Positions 1 through 5,905 are shown, numbered from the stretch's first letter. The stretch: 6,691 nucleotides of DNA from Candidatus Aegiribacteria sp. (GCA_021107345.1 JAIOSX010000273.1:1-6691), one strand, 5' to 3'. Translations and numbers: made by a program. Notes: generated from the letters alone by a model not told the origin.

Positions 1-743
1 CATCCGCGGCATCCTATACAGGATGAGAAGAGCGATACCAGTGACTGCAGGCCATCACTTACTGCCGGAGTATCCCTCAGTAACTCCCTGAGTGCCTCTT
101 TTCTCGTTTCAAGAAGTCCGGATGTGAGTTCAGCGGGTGGCTGACCCGTTTCCAGCGAACAGGACTCAAGTTCATCAGCAATCTCTACAGCCCTTTCCGA
201 ATGCAGATAAATAACAGTACCGTCATGTGGTTCATCCGAAGCCGCAAGAACAGTCATATCGGCCTGTGAGCCGGGAATGAATGCGGTACATATCCTGCAT
301 GCGTTTCTGATGTTCTCATCAAGGTTTCTTAGAATGTCCTCCCTTTCTTCCCCGAGCAGTTTCGATGCCGGTATCACACCAGGACATGTGCAGCTGATGA
401 TAAAGATATTCTCAAGGCTTCCCTGAGACTGTTTAACGTTCTCTACGAAGGCCCGGATCTCGCATGGTCTCAGAAGCGCGGCTACAGGGCGTTTTAAGGG
501 TTCTGTGATGGTAAGTTCTGAAAGGGCCCTGGCCCCCTGTACAGGCATAACAGGATGGAAGGGAAGAACATCGCTTACAAGGGAAGGGTCTGTTATCAGG
601 GAATAGCAGTATCTCCCCTCCTGTCTTGTTCCGCGGAGAGCGAAAACCGAATCAACTTTATCGTTCTCAAGAAGTCGAACAAGTATCTGTATCAGAGTAT
701 CCCGGGTTGATGATTCGGATATCAGTACAGTGTTTTTAACCAA
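1..743 (-). CDS. FrhB/FdhB-type iron-sulfur electron-transfer protein, second paralog (3' end cut by window)
   Basis: An open frame runs from a TTG codon at 743-741 to the window edge without a stop, giving 247 residues. The TTG start is chosen because GGAGG (753-749) sits 5 nt upstream; no ATG fits. The visible part matches the upstream neighbour throughout: a PVMPVQGARAL segment (residues 64-73), an RPCEIRA motif (92-98), a Cys-Pro-Gly (120-122), a CRIC pair (149, 152), and the first cysteines of a ferredoxin-type cluster (C242, C245, with the next codon beginning TG). These are features of the F420-hydrogenase/formate-dehydrogenase beta-subunit family, which carries flavin and [4Fe-4S] clusters and passes electrons between a soluble carrier and a partner enzyme. 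By analogy with the neighbour, about 100 more residues with two ferredoxin motifs should lie beyond position 1. It starts 17 nt after the preceding stop, so it is co-transcribed. The carrier it uses (F420, NAD(P)H or ferredoxin) cannot be read from the sequence. Confidence 0.85.
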   Translation of the reverse strand, partial: MVKNTVLISESSTRDTLIQILVRLLENDKVDSVFALRGTRQEGRYCYSLITDPSLVSDVLPFHPVMPVQGARALSELTITEPLKRPVAALLRPCEIRAFVENVKQSQGSLENIFIISCTCPGVIPASKLLGEEREDILRNLDENIRNACRICTAFIPGSQADMTVLAASDEPHDGTVIYLHSERAVEIADELESCSLETGQPPAELTSGLLETRKEALRELLRDTPAVSDGLQSLVSLFSSCIGCRG

Positions 744-753
744 AACCACCTCC
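744..753 (-). promoter_or_regulatory. Ribosome binding site that fixes the TTG start
   Basis: On the minus strand GGAGGTGG (753-746) is followed by the in-frame TTG at 743-741, with 5 nt between GGAGG and the start codon. An in-frame GTG lies inside the Shine-Dalgarno stretch itself and is therefore a poor candidate. This decides the start of the last gene in the operon. Confidence 0.7.
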
Positions 754-760
754 GGTGTTA

Positions 761-1825
761 TTAATCTTCGTATTCATGAAGTTCTTCCAGGCGGAAAGTA
801 TTGAGGGGGAGAGGGTCTTCAGGATTACTTCCGGCGCTGTAGCCGAAAAGCTCCGTGGTGTTATCGGAAACCATGCTGACGAGCCTGCCTATTGGAATGT
901 CGGAAGGGCAGGCATCCTCGCACATTCCACATGATACGCATGAAAGGCTCATATGCGCCATTCTGCCGATGTGAAAGAGAAGAGTATTCGACATAAGCCT
1001 TGTTGCTCCAGCGTTACCGGATCGTTCAAGGTATTCAGAAGCCGGCGAACGTCTGTCTTTCATATCTATGAAGCAGAGTCTGCAGTAACAGATCGGACAT
1101 ACTGTTCTGCAGCTGCGGCAGGAAATGCATCCGCTGAAAGCCTCGACCAGTCCCTGCAGGCCATTGTATGCCTCTTTTAAACTCTCTGTACTGTCGGCCT
1201 TGAATTTTTCCCGCTGCAGCCTGAGATCGCTCGCCCATTCCTCCCATTCGGATACATCGGATTCCGTCTTCATTCCAAGAGAACCGAGAATATCATGTCC
1301 TCTGGCTGTCAGGGGAACCACCGCATCGAGTCCTCCATGCACAGCAAGGCACAGATCACCTGCCGAGGTGAATTCCGTGCACTGCCTGCAAAGGGGGCGA
1401 AGCGTTTCCGGGTGGTTAAAATCCGGTTCCATTGTACTATCTTCACTGTACTCGGAGAGGGATATCGTGCCGGGGCAGTCCATAGTGAGAAGGATGATGT
1501 TGTCGAGGTTGATCTGTTCAAGTTTTGAAAGCTCGACAGCAGCCCTTGCTTCACATGGGCGCATAACAGCCAGCAGTTTTTCCTCCGGTAGAGACTGGGC
1601 GAACGAAGCCAGGGCTTTTGCTCCCTGAACGGACATGACTGGAGGAAGAGGTTCAGCCTGCTCCAGGGCGGAAACATCACTAACAAGAGTCCATGGGAAA
1701 GAATTCCCGGGCCCCCTGGATGGAACCATCACTGAACTGACAATACCACTGCTCATGGCCTTTTCAATCAAATCAATCAATATGGAATTCATTTTTCTCC
1801 CGGATTCCACTGCTGTACTGCTCAT
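761..1825 (-). CDS. FrhB/FdhB-type iron-sulfur electron-transfer protein, first paralog
   Basis: This is a 354-residue soluble protein. The N-terminal two thirds match the FrhB/FdhB beta-subunit family: PVMSVQGAKAL (62-72), RPCEARA (89-95), a Cys-Pro-Gly (117-119) and a CRQC pair (146, 149). A first cysteine cluster follows (C233, 236, 239, 243, 246, 248, 251), reading C-x2-C-x2-C-x3-C-x2-C-x-C-x2-C, the dense cysteine pattern I associate with FdhB-like proteins. A classical C-x2-C-x2-C-x3-CP motif follows (C296, 299, 302, 306). Members relay electrons between a soluble carrier and a partner through flavin and [4Fe-4S] clusters. The start is the ATG in an ATGA overlap with the preceding hdrA stop. 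A longer reading to 1930 would overlap hdrA by about 100 nt and is unlikely. An internal ATG at 1792-1790 has a better Shine-Dalgarno (GGGAG), but the N-terminal length of the paralog favours 1825. Its electron carrier is unknown. Confidence 0.85.
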   Translation of the reverse strand: MSSTAVESGRKMNSILIDLIEKAMSSGIVSSVMVPSRGPGNSFPWTLVSDVSALEQAEPLPPVMSVQGAKALASFAQSLPEEKLLAVMRPCEARAAVELSKLEQINLDNIILLTMDCPGTISLSEYSEDSTMEPDFNHPETLRPLCRQCTEFTSAGDLCLAVHGGLDAVVPLTARGHDILGSLGMKTESDVSEWEEWASDLRLQREKFKADSTESLKEAYNGLQGLVEAFSGCISCRSCRTVCPICYCRLCFIDMKDRRSPASEYLERSGNAGATRLMSNTLLFHIGRMAHMSLSCVSCGMCEDACPSDIPIGRLVSMVSDNTTELFGYSAGSNPEDPLPLNTFRLEELHEYED

Positions 1826-3024
1826 CTCAGAAGCCCCGCCATCTGATAGCGGATCTGGTCTGGTGTGAAATGCTGGGCCCTGATAGCTCCGGAGGGGCAT
1901 GCTCCTGCACAGTTGCCGCATCCTTTGCACAGGACACTGTTTACAGTACAGACCAGCCTTTCTTCATCGAATGAGATTGCTCCGTAACCGCAAACCTCCA
2001 TACAGGTCATGCATCCGCGGCAGAGGGTTTCTGAAATAACGGACGTTCTCGGTTCGGTTTCGACTTCCCTGCCGGGAATAAGGGAAGAGAGTATCGTACC
2101 GGCTACTGCCTCCGATTGAGATACGGCCTCTTTGAGGCTGCATAGCCCTCCGGTACATCCGGTTACGTATACACCGTCAATAGGAGTCGATACCGGAGCG
2201 AGGGAATCATGCTCGCGGTTCGGAAAACCGTTATCATCAGTTGAGATTCTGAGCATTTCCGTCATTTTCCCGAATCCTTCCGGAGTGACTGCTCTGCCGC
2301 TTTCATCTACTGTGCATCCGGTGGCGAGTACTATCGATCCAGTCTTTATCTCGTCAGCATCTTCACCAAGGTTAATTATGAAGTTTCCGAAGAAACCGAC
2401 GATCTCCCCCGGTTCGCGTCCGGTTATAACCGTGATCTCGCTACGTCCTGTCACTCTTTCTGCAAGGTGTTCCGCAAGTTTTTCATTCTCCAGATGGCCG
2501 CCTAATGAAGAGCTTCTCTCGATGATCGTTATCCTTCTGTCCGCATCTGCGAGAATAAGAGCAACGGACATACCTGAAACTCCGCCGCCTATAACTGCTA
2601 CCTCTGGGTTGCAGACGATACTTGTCTTCTCCAGGGGCTTATGGCGAGTGGTCCTGCTTATGGCACCCATTACAAGTCTAAGAGCCTTCTCCGTTGCGGA
2701 TTCTCTGTCGGGTGTTACCCATGCTACCTGCTCACGAATATTCGCCATCTGCATCATGAAAGGGTTGATCCCGGCTGTCTCGCAGACTTTCATGAAGGTT
2801 ACCTCGTGCTCCCGGGGGGAACACGCTGCAATGACTACTCTTTCCAGATTGTTTTCCTCGATTTTAGACGCCAGGTATTTCTTCCCGTCAGGGGAGCAAA
2901 GCAAATTGTGGGTTTCCGCGAGTATAACACCATCGATTGTAGAAACTTCTTCAGCGATCTTCTTGATATCGATCCTGTCACCGATATTAGGACCGCAGCT
3001 GCAGACGAAAACGCCGGTTCTCAT
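1822..3024 (-). CDS. hdrA: HdrA-type flavoprotein with N-terminal HdrA domain and C-terminal 2[4Fe-4S] ferredoxin, lacking the inserted ferredoxin segment
   Basis: This 400-residue protein belongs to the heterodisulfide reductase subunit A family of FAD/iron-sulfur electron hubs. Residues 1-125 match the HdrA N-terminal domain: VCSCG (C8, C10), LLCSPDGK (C43), AACSPREHE (C68), C81, then the NIREQVAWV signature (95-103). A Rossmann FAD motif GGGVSG is at 146-151, with GG at 175-176. The FAD domain closes with VLATGC (232-237) and VYVTGCTGG (285-293). Two ferredoxin motifs end the protein (C335/338/341/345 and C366/369/372/376). Only about 50 residues separate GG176 from VLATG. In ordinary HdrA (about 650 residues) this interval is far longer and carries an inserted ferredoxin and an EC-x2-C segment; both are absent here and present in the upstream partner. 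The start ATG overlaps the previous stop by 4 nt and follows GGGGAGGAAA. Likely role: electron distribution in a soluble complex with MvhD and the FrhB-like proteins (inference). Confidence 0.88.
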   Translation of the reverse strand: MRTGVFVCSCGPNIGDRIDIKKIAEEVSTIDGVILAETHNLLCSPDGKKYLASKIEENNLERVVIAACSPREHEVTFMKVCETAGINPFMMQMANIREQVAWVTPDRESATEKALRLVMGAISRTTRHKPLEKTSIVCNPEVAVIGGGVSGMSVALILADADRRITIIERSSSLGGHLENEKLAEHLAERVTGRSEITVITGREPGEIVGFFGNFIINLGEDADEIKTGSIVLATGCTVDESGRAVTPEGFGKMTEMLRISTDDNGFPNREHDSLAPVSTPIDGVYVTGCTGGLCSLKEAVSQSEAVAGTILSSLIPGREVETEPRTSVISETLCRGCMTCMEVCGYGAISFDEERLVCTVNSVLCKGCGNCAGACPSGAIRAQHFTPDQIRYQMAGLLR

Positions 3025-4301
3025 TTTCCTCCCCTGTTAGCATCCGCCAGTACCCTGCCGACTGCGGCGGCAGCTTCGGTAACTGAAGATGATATATCCA
3101 GAGGGCCACCTGTGCATCCTGCGGTGAATATCCCCGGAACAGTGGTCATTACTGATGAACGCTCAGGTTCAGGGCTTGTCGCGAATCCGTCATCGCTGCA
3201 CTCAATGCCAAACAGCTTGATGAATTCCGAAGTTCCTGCTGAAGGCAGTATCGCTGTACCGAGCACAAGCAGGTCAGCTTCCGTCGAGAAGCTACCATCA
3301 GCTGTGCTGCAGGTAATACTCAGGCTAATTCCATCGCTGATGGCTCGTACTTCAGGGGTCTGATTGTAAAGAACCACATCAGCTTCCACATTCAGCCATT
3401 TCTGATGGTACCTGTCCGCAAGAGCATCGGGTGAGTATGAAGTATCGAGAAATACTACAGGCCGGATACCCGGGAGCTTTTCCTTCAGGTAGTGAAGGAA
3501 TTTGAGAGAGTACATTGTATTGATATTCGAATAACTGCCTGTGCCGCATGCGTGGACAATTATCGCCGCGGACTCAGGTTTCAATCCGTCCTTTGTTACC
3601 AGTTCCCCGGATGTTGGACCGTTTGAGGAGTAATACCGCTCGAATTCCGGTGCGGTGAAAACCCCCGAACAGATTCCCCATTGCAATTTCTCGAACACCT
3701 CTCCGGGGGAAGGCTGATAACCAGTTGACAGTATTATGTCGGATACTGTTATCTCAAACTCCGAATCCTTTTCGGAATAATCCACCGCAGCGAAAACGCA
3801 CGCTTCGGCACACAGGCTGCAGTTTTCATCGCCGTTCCACCTGAGGCAGTGTTCCCTGTCAATCCATGGGACATTGGGAAGAGCTCCTGCGCATGGAACT
3901 GAGATGGCCTTTCTTTTCGAAAGGTTCTCTTCGAATTTATTGTTGATCTCGACCGGGCAGGCATTCCAGCATTCAGCGCAACCGATGCAAGCCACGGAAT
4001 CCACGCATGATGCTCGCTTACGTATCCTTACACGGAAGTCTCCTATAGAACCTTCAATAGAGAGTATATCCCCCAGTGTTACTATATTGATGAGATCATT
4101 CCTTAGAACATCCTGCTGCATGGGTGAGACCATGCAGGTGGCGCATTCCATCGCAGGGAATATATCCTCGCAGCGGATGAGCCTGCCGCCTATTACCGAG
4201 GAGTTCTCGACCAGATGAACATGCCTTCCAGCCGAGGCGAGAAGGAGGGACGCCTTCATTCCAGCGACGCCAGCCCCTATGACGAGGACGTCGGCAGCCA
4301 C
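3021..4301 (-). CDS. HdrA/QmoA-like flavoprotein with inserted ferredoxin domain, lacking HdrA N- and C-terminal domains
   Basis: This 426-residue protein starts directly with a Rossmann FAD-binding fold (VLVIGAGVAG, 5-14; acidic end VE at 31-32; IGGRL at 37-41). The HdrA segment with ECATC (C53, C56) follows. The inserted ferredoxin region comes next: C105/108/111/115 in the order C-x2-C-x2-C-x3-CP, then C152/161/164/168. A thioredoxin-reductase-like flavin domain completes the protein and ends with IFTAGCTGG (391-399). There is no N-terminal CSCG domain and no C-terminal ferredoxin, so its size and layout resemble QmoA rather than full HdrA. The start is GTG, overlapping the mvhD stop by 1 nt (TAGTG); its own stop overlaps the next ATG by 4 nt. 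The tight coupling to a second HdrA-type gene with the complementary domains suggests a heterodimer that reconstitutes the HdrA electron path (inference). A Qmo-like role in quinone chemistry is less likely, since no membrane subunit is visible. Confidence 0.87.
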   Translation of the reverse strand: MAADVLVIGAGVAGMKASLLLASAGRHVHLVENSSVIGGRLIRCEDIFPAMECATCMVSPMQQDVLRNDLINIVTLGDILSIEGSIGDFRVRIRKRASCVDSVACIGCAECWNACPVEINNKFEENLSKRKAISVPCAGALPNVPWIDREHCLRWNGDENCSLCAEACVFAAVDYSEKDSEFEITVSDIILSTGYQPSPGEVFEKLQWGICSGVFTAPEFERYYSSNGPTSGELVTKDGLKPESAAIIVHACGTGSYSNINTMYSLKFLHYLKEKLPGIRPVVFLDTSYSPDALADRYHQKWLNVEADVVLYNQTPEVRAISDGISLSITCSTADGSFSTEADLLVLGTAILPSAGTSEFIKLFGIECSDDGFATSPEPERSSVMTTVPGIFTAGCTGGPLDISSSVTEAAAAVGRVLADANRGGK

Positions 4302-4723
4302 TACAGAAGGGTTTCCTTTCCTGTAGGATTCGGGCCCAGCTTCCTTATCTTCTCGGTAAATTCCTTCACGACCTGCTGAAATCGGGCTCCCTCAGAGGCG
4401 GAAATCCAGGAGAGACGGAGCCTGTCTGCTTCAAGACCCAGGCTCTCGACTACCTTCTTCAGTACTGCAAATCTCCGCCTTGCGTAATAATTTCCTTTAT
4501 CATAGTGGCAGTCGCCCGGGTGACATCCGGCGATAAGCACGCCGTCGGCACCGCGAAGGAAGGCATCCGTCACCATTTCAGGATCAACCCTGCTGGAACA
4601 CATGACTTTTATCGGAACCAGATTCGGGGGCATTTTCAGCCTGCTTGTACCGGCAAGGTCTGCTCCCGCATAGGAACACCAGTTACAGAGAAACCCTATG
4701 ATACGTGGCTCGAAATCTTTCAT
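4301..4723 (-). CDS. mvhD: MvhD-type [2Fe-2S] electron-transfer subunit
   Basis: This 140-residue protein is collinear with the delta subunit of methyl-viologen-reducing hydrogenase (MvhD/FlpD/FlxD family), which carries a [2Fe-2S] cluster and passes electrons from hydrogenase, formate dehydrogenase or NADH modules to HdrA. Visible family signatures are FLCNWCSYAGADLAG (11-25; C13, C16), VMCSSRVDP (40-48; C42), GADGVLIAGCHPGDCHY (58-74; C67, C72), GNYYARRR (77-84) and SASEGARF (108-115). It is full length for a stand-alone copy. It begins 19 nt after the tusA stop with no strong Shine-Dalgarno (the leader reads CCGGTCAATTACGATA), so it may depend on re-initiation. Its TAG stop overlaps the GTG start of the HdrA/QmoA-like gene. 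In QmoB an MvhD domain is fused to an HdrA domain; here it is a separate gene beside two HdrA-type genes. Its electron donor or acceptor is not evident. Confidence 0.93.
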   Translation of the reverse strand: MKDFEPRIIGFLCNWCSYAGADLAGTSRLKMPPNLVPIKVMCSSRVDPEMVTDAFLRGADGVLIAGCHPGDCHYDKGNYYARRRFAVLKKVVESLGLEADRLRLSWISASEGARFQQVVKEFTEKIRKLGPNPTGKETLL

Positions 4724-4742
4724 TATCGTAATTGACCGGTTG

Positions 4743-4967
4743 TTAGAACTGGATCTGTGCTTTGTGCTTGCCGTCTCCTTCAGTGGCGCAGAACAGTAGA
4801 GTTTTTCCGGTTCGTTCGCACCATGCCTTTATGTCAACAGGAAAAGACGGGCAGTCCGCAAGAACTTCCAGCATGTCACCCGGCTGCAGTTCCTTGGCCT
4901 TGATAGCTATCTTAAGTATCGGCTGGGGGCATTTCATTCCAAGTGCGTCAAGTATGATTGAAGCCAT
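4743..4967 (-). CDS. tusA: TusA/SirA-family sulfur carrier protein
   Basis: This 74-residue protein has the TusA fold signature LDALGMKCPQPILK (6-19). C13 in the CPxPxL motif is the residue that carries persulfide sulfur in characterised TusA proteins. The rest fits the family: GDMLEVLADCP (30-40) and VDIKAWCERTGKTLLF (44-59). Three further cysteines (C39, C50, C60) are visible. AAGGA lies about 8 nt before the ATG. It follows a dsrE-like gene after a 77-nt structured spacer and precedes mvhD by 19 nt. TusA-DsrE pairs are known in Dsr and sHdr sulfur-oxidation loci, where they shuttle sulfane sulfur in the cytoplasm. Other members of the family (YedF, YeeD) serve tRNA thiolation, selenium or thiosulfate uptake pathways, so the symbol marks the family rather than a proven function. 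Confidence 0.9.
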   Translation of the reverse strand: MASIILDALGMKCPQPILKIAIKAKELQPGDMLEVLADCPSFPVDIKAWCERTGKTLLFCATEGDGKHKAQIQF

Positions 4968-4986
4968 TTTACAGTTCCTTTCGTGT

Positions 4987-5047
4987 TAGTGTCATATCGA
5001 GTACCAGATGTCGCAGGATGCGTCAGTTGATGTTTGATAGGACACTA
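4987..5047 (-). repeat. Long inverted repeat in the dsrE-tusA spacer (possible intercistronic RNA hairpin)
   Basis: Two 12-nt arms, tagtgtcatatc (4987-4998) and gataggacacta (5036-5047), are reverse complements with one mismatch and enclose 37 nt. The right arm includes the stop codon of the dsrE-like gene. Inside the loop a weaker hairpin is possible on the minus-strand RNA: UGACGC, AUCCU, GCGACA, with one A-A mismatch. The 3' arm is followed by AACACGAAAGGAA rather than a U-tract, so it does not look like an intrinsic terminator. It could stabilise the upstream mRNA, mark a processing site or limit read-through to tusA. No terminator or second promoter was recognised in the spacer. Confidence 0.5.
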
Positions 5048-5398
5048 GAATGAGAATGTTGTTTTCGCGTCTTGAATCTCGGCCATGAAAGTGGTCGCTC
5101 CACCTATTACAATATCATCCCTCAGGTCGGAAGCGGTAACGTCATGGACATCAAGACCCAGTTCACACAGCATCATACGACCGCCGAGAACCATTACCCC
5201 CTCAAGAAGATCCTTCATATCAGGCATACCTTTTCCGGTCATGCTTTCCAGGTAGCCTGGCTTCAGAGCTGGAACCGCTGGCGGTGTAAAGAAAATGATC
5301 ACATCATCGCCTGATGCAACGGCTGAGGAAGCAAGGACGAATGCAGGATATATATTTGAGTTTTCACATCCATTACAGATGAAAGCCACTTTTCCCAT
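5045..5398 (-). CDS. DsrE-like (DsrE/DsrF family) putative sulfurtransferase
   Basis: This 117-residue protein fits the DsrE/DsrF/DrsH-like family. It has a start of the form KVAFICNGCENSN (3-15; C8 and C11 as C-x2-C), an alternating fold with VASGDDVIIFFT (27-38), then GGRMMLCELGLDVHDV (72-87) and a C-terminal IVIGGATTFMAEI (96-108). C78, following the GG-R-x-x-L turn, sits where sulfur-carrying members of the family have their conserved cysteine. In sulfur oxidisers DsrE-type proteins accept or donate persulfide in exchange with TusA, which is the next gene here. The match is to the family rather than to a specific DsrE, DsrF or DsrE2. AAGGAG ends 6 nt upstream of the ATG, supporting this start. 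The gene begins 18 nt after the arsR-type stop and is followed by an inverted repeat that covers its TAG stop codon. Confidence 0.8.
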   Translation of the reverse strand: MGKVAFICNGCENSNIYPAFVLASSAVASGDDVIIFFTPPAVPALKPGYLESMTGKGMPDMKDLLEGVMVLGGRMMLCELGLDVHDVTASDLRDDIVIGGATTFMAEIQDAKTTFSF

Positions 5399-5416
5399 TA
5401 AGGACTCCTTCCGGGG

Positions 5417-5788
5417 TTATTTCCCCTGTTTGTTCAGGCGCTGGTTCGATGCCTGTTTGAATTTACCTCTAACATCTTCAATATTTGCTTCTGGCCATAC
5501 CTTGTTCAGCGTTTTCAGAACAGCTTTGACAAGACCGGGTCTGCAAAGGTAGTAGCATCTGAAGGAGCCGTCGGTGTCCGATGCAACTATTCCGGAATTC
5601 CTCAGAATTGAAAGGTGTTGGGATATGTTGGGTTGCCTGACATCCAGTATTTCATGTATGCCAGTAACGCATCTGGGATTCCTGAGCAGCTCATCAATTA
5701 TCATAAGTCTTACTGGATGCGCCATAGCTTTGAGTACTTCAGTATTCATATCGAAACGGGTCTGGTCGGGTTTGTTATCAGGAGTCAT
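5417..5788 (-). CDS. ArsR-family winged-helix transcriptional repressor with several cysteines
   Basis: This is a 123-residue ArsR/SmtB-type regulator. Helix 1 carries LKAMAHPVRLMIIDELL (19-35), the family hallmark. The recognition helix is RQPNISQHLSILRNSGIV (51-68), and the beta wing with DGSFRCYYL (73-81) follows. C40 lies where metal-sensing members have their ELCVC motif, but only one cysteine is kept; C78 and C82 are in or just after the wing. Absence of the paired metal motif, and the sulfur-transfer genes downstream, make a persulfide or thiol-redox sensor more likely than a metal sensor (inference; SqrR, BigR and sHdrR are known ArsR-family sulfur sensors). The ATG at 5788 is chosen because the longer reading to a TTG at 5860 would begin on the -35 hexamer; GGTGA lies just upstream with short spacing. 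As first gene behind an operator-rich promoter it probably represses its own operon. Confidence 0.88.
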   Translation of the reverse strand: MTPDNKPDQTRFDMNTEVLKAMAHPVRLMIIDELLRNPRCVTGIHEILDVRQPNISQHLSILRNSGIVASDTDGSFRCYYLCRPGLVKAVLKTLNKVWPEANIEDVRGKFKQASNQRLNKQGK

Positions 5789-5808
5789 TTCACCGTTTCT
5801 GTGATAGG

Positions 5809-5842
5809 ATATTCTAATACTCGAATATGGAATCGTATTCCA
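5809..5842 (-). promoter_or_regulatory. Candidate ArsR operator: two adjacent inverted repeats over the -10 and start site
   Basis: The palindrome tggaatcgtattcca (5828-5842; arms of 6, spacer 3) covers the -10 hexamer. Next to it, sharing one base, is atattc-N8-gaatat (5809-5828), which covers the expected transcription start. Both are built from ATTC/GAAT half-sites. ArsR-family proteins bind such AT-rich dyads near the -10 or start site and block RNA polymerase. Binding by the adjacent regulator is inferred from position and symmetry. Confidence 0.6.
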
Positions 5843-5860
5843 ATTTAATGCTTCTGTCAA
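5832..5860 (-). promoter_or_regulatory. Sigma70-type promoter of the arsR-dsrE-tusA-hdr operon
   Basis: On the minus strand TTGACA (5860-5855) is a perfect -35 consensus. A 17-nt spacer follows, then TACGAT (5837-5832), matching four of six -10 positions. Transcription would start near 5825, leaving a leader of about 37 nt before the ATG at 5788. No other comparable promoter was seen between the genes downstream. Confidence 0.75.
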
Positions 5861-5905
5861 GTTCCGTTGGTGCAGTTGCTCTTTGCCCTTTCTGCGGCAG
5901 ACTCA

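Noticed and set aside
1826..1930. N-terminal extension of the first FrhB-like protein to an upstream start
   Set aside because: It would overlap the C-terminal ferredoxin of hdrA by about 100 nt. The ATGA overlap at 1825 and the N-terminal length of the paralog support the shorter protein.
2132..3040. Long plus-strand open frame of about 300 codons opposite hdrA
   Set aside because: It lies entirely antisense to a gene with clear HdrA signatures, its translation shows no recognisable domain, and it is rich in Ser, Pro and Leu as expected for a shadow frame.
4968..5044. Intrinsic terminator or riboswitch in the dsrE-tusA spacer
   Set aside because: There is no U-tract after the stem, and no known riboswitch core was recognised. 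It is listed only as an inverted repeat.
5789..5860. N-terminal extension of the ArsR-type regulator from a TTG
   Set aside because: The TTG is the first half of a consensus -35 hexamer, no Shine-Dalgarno precedes it, and the added residues are encoded by the promoter and operator sequence.
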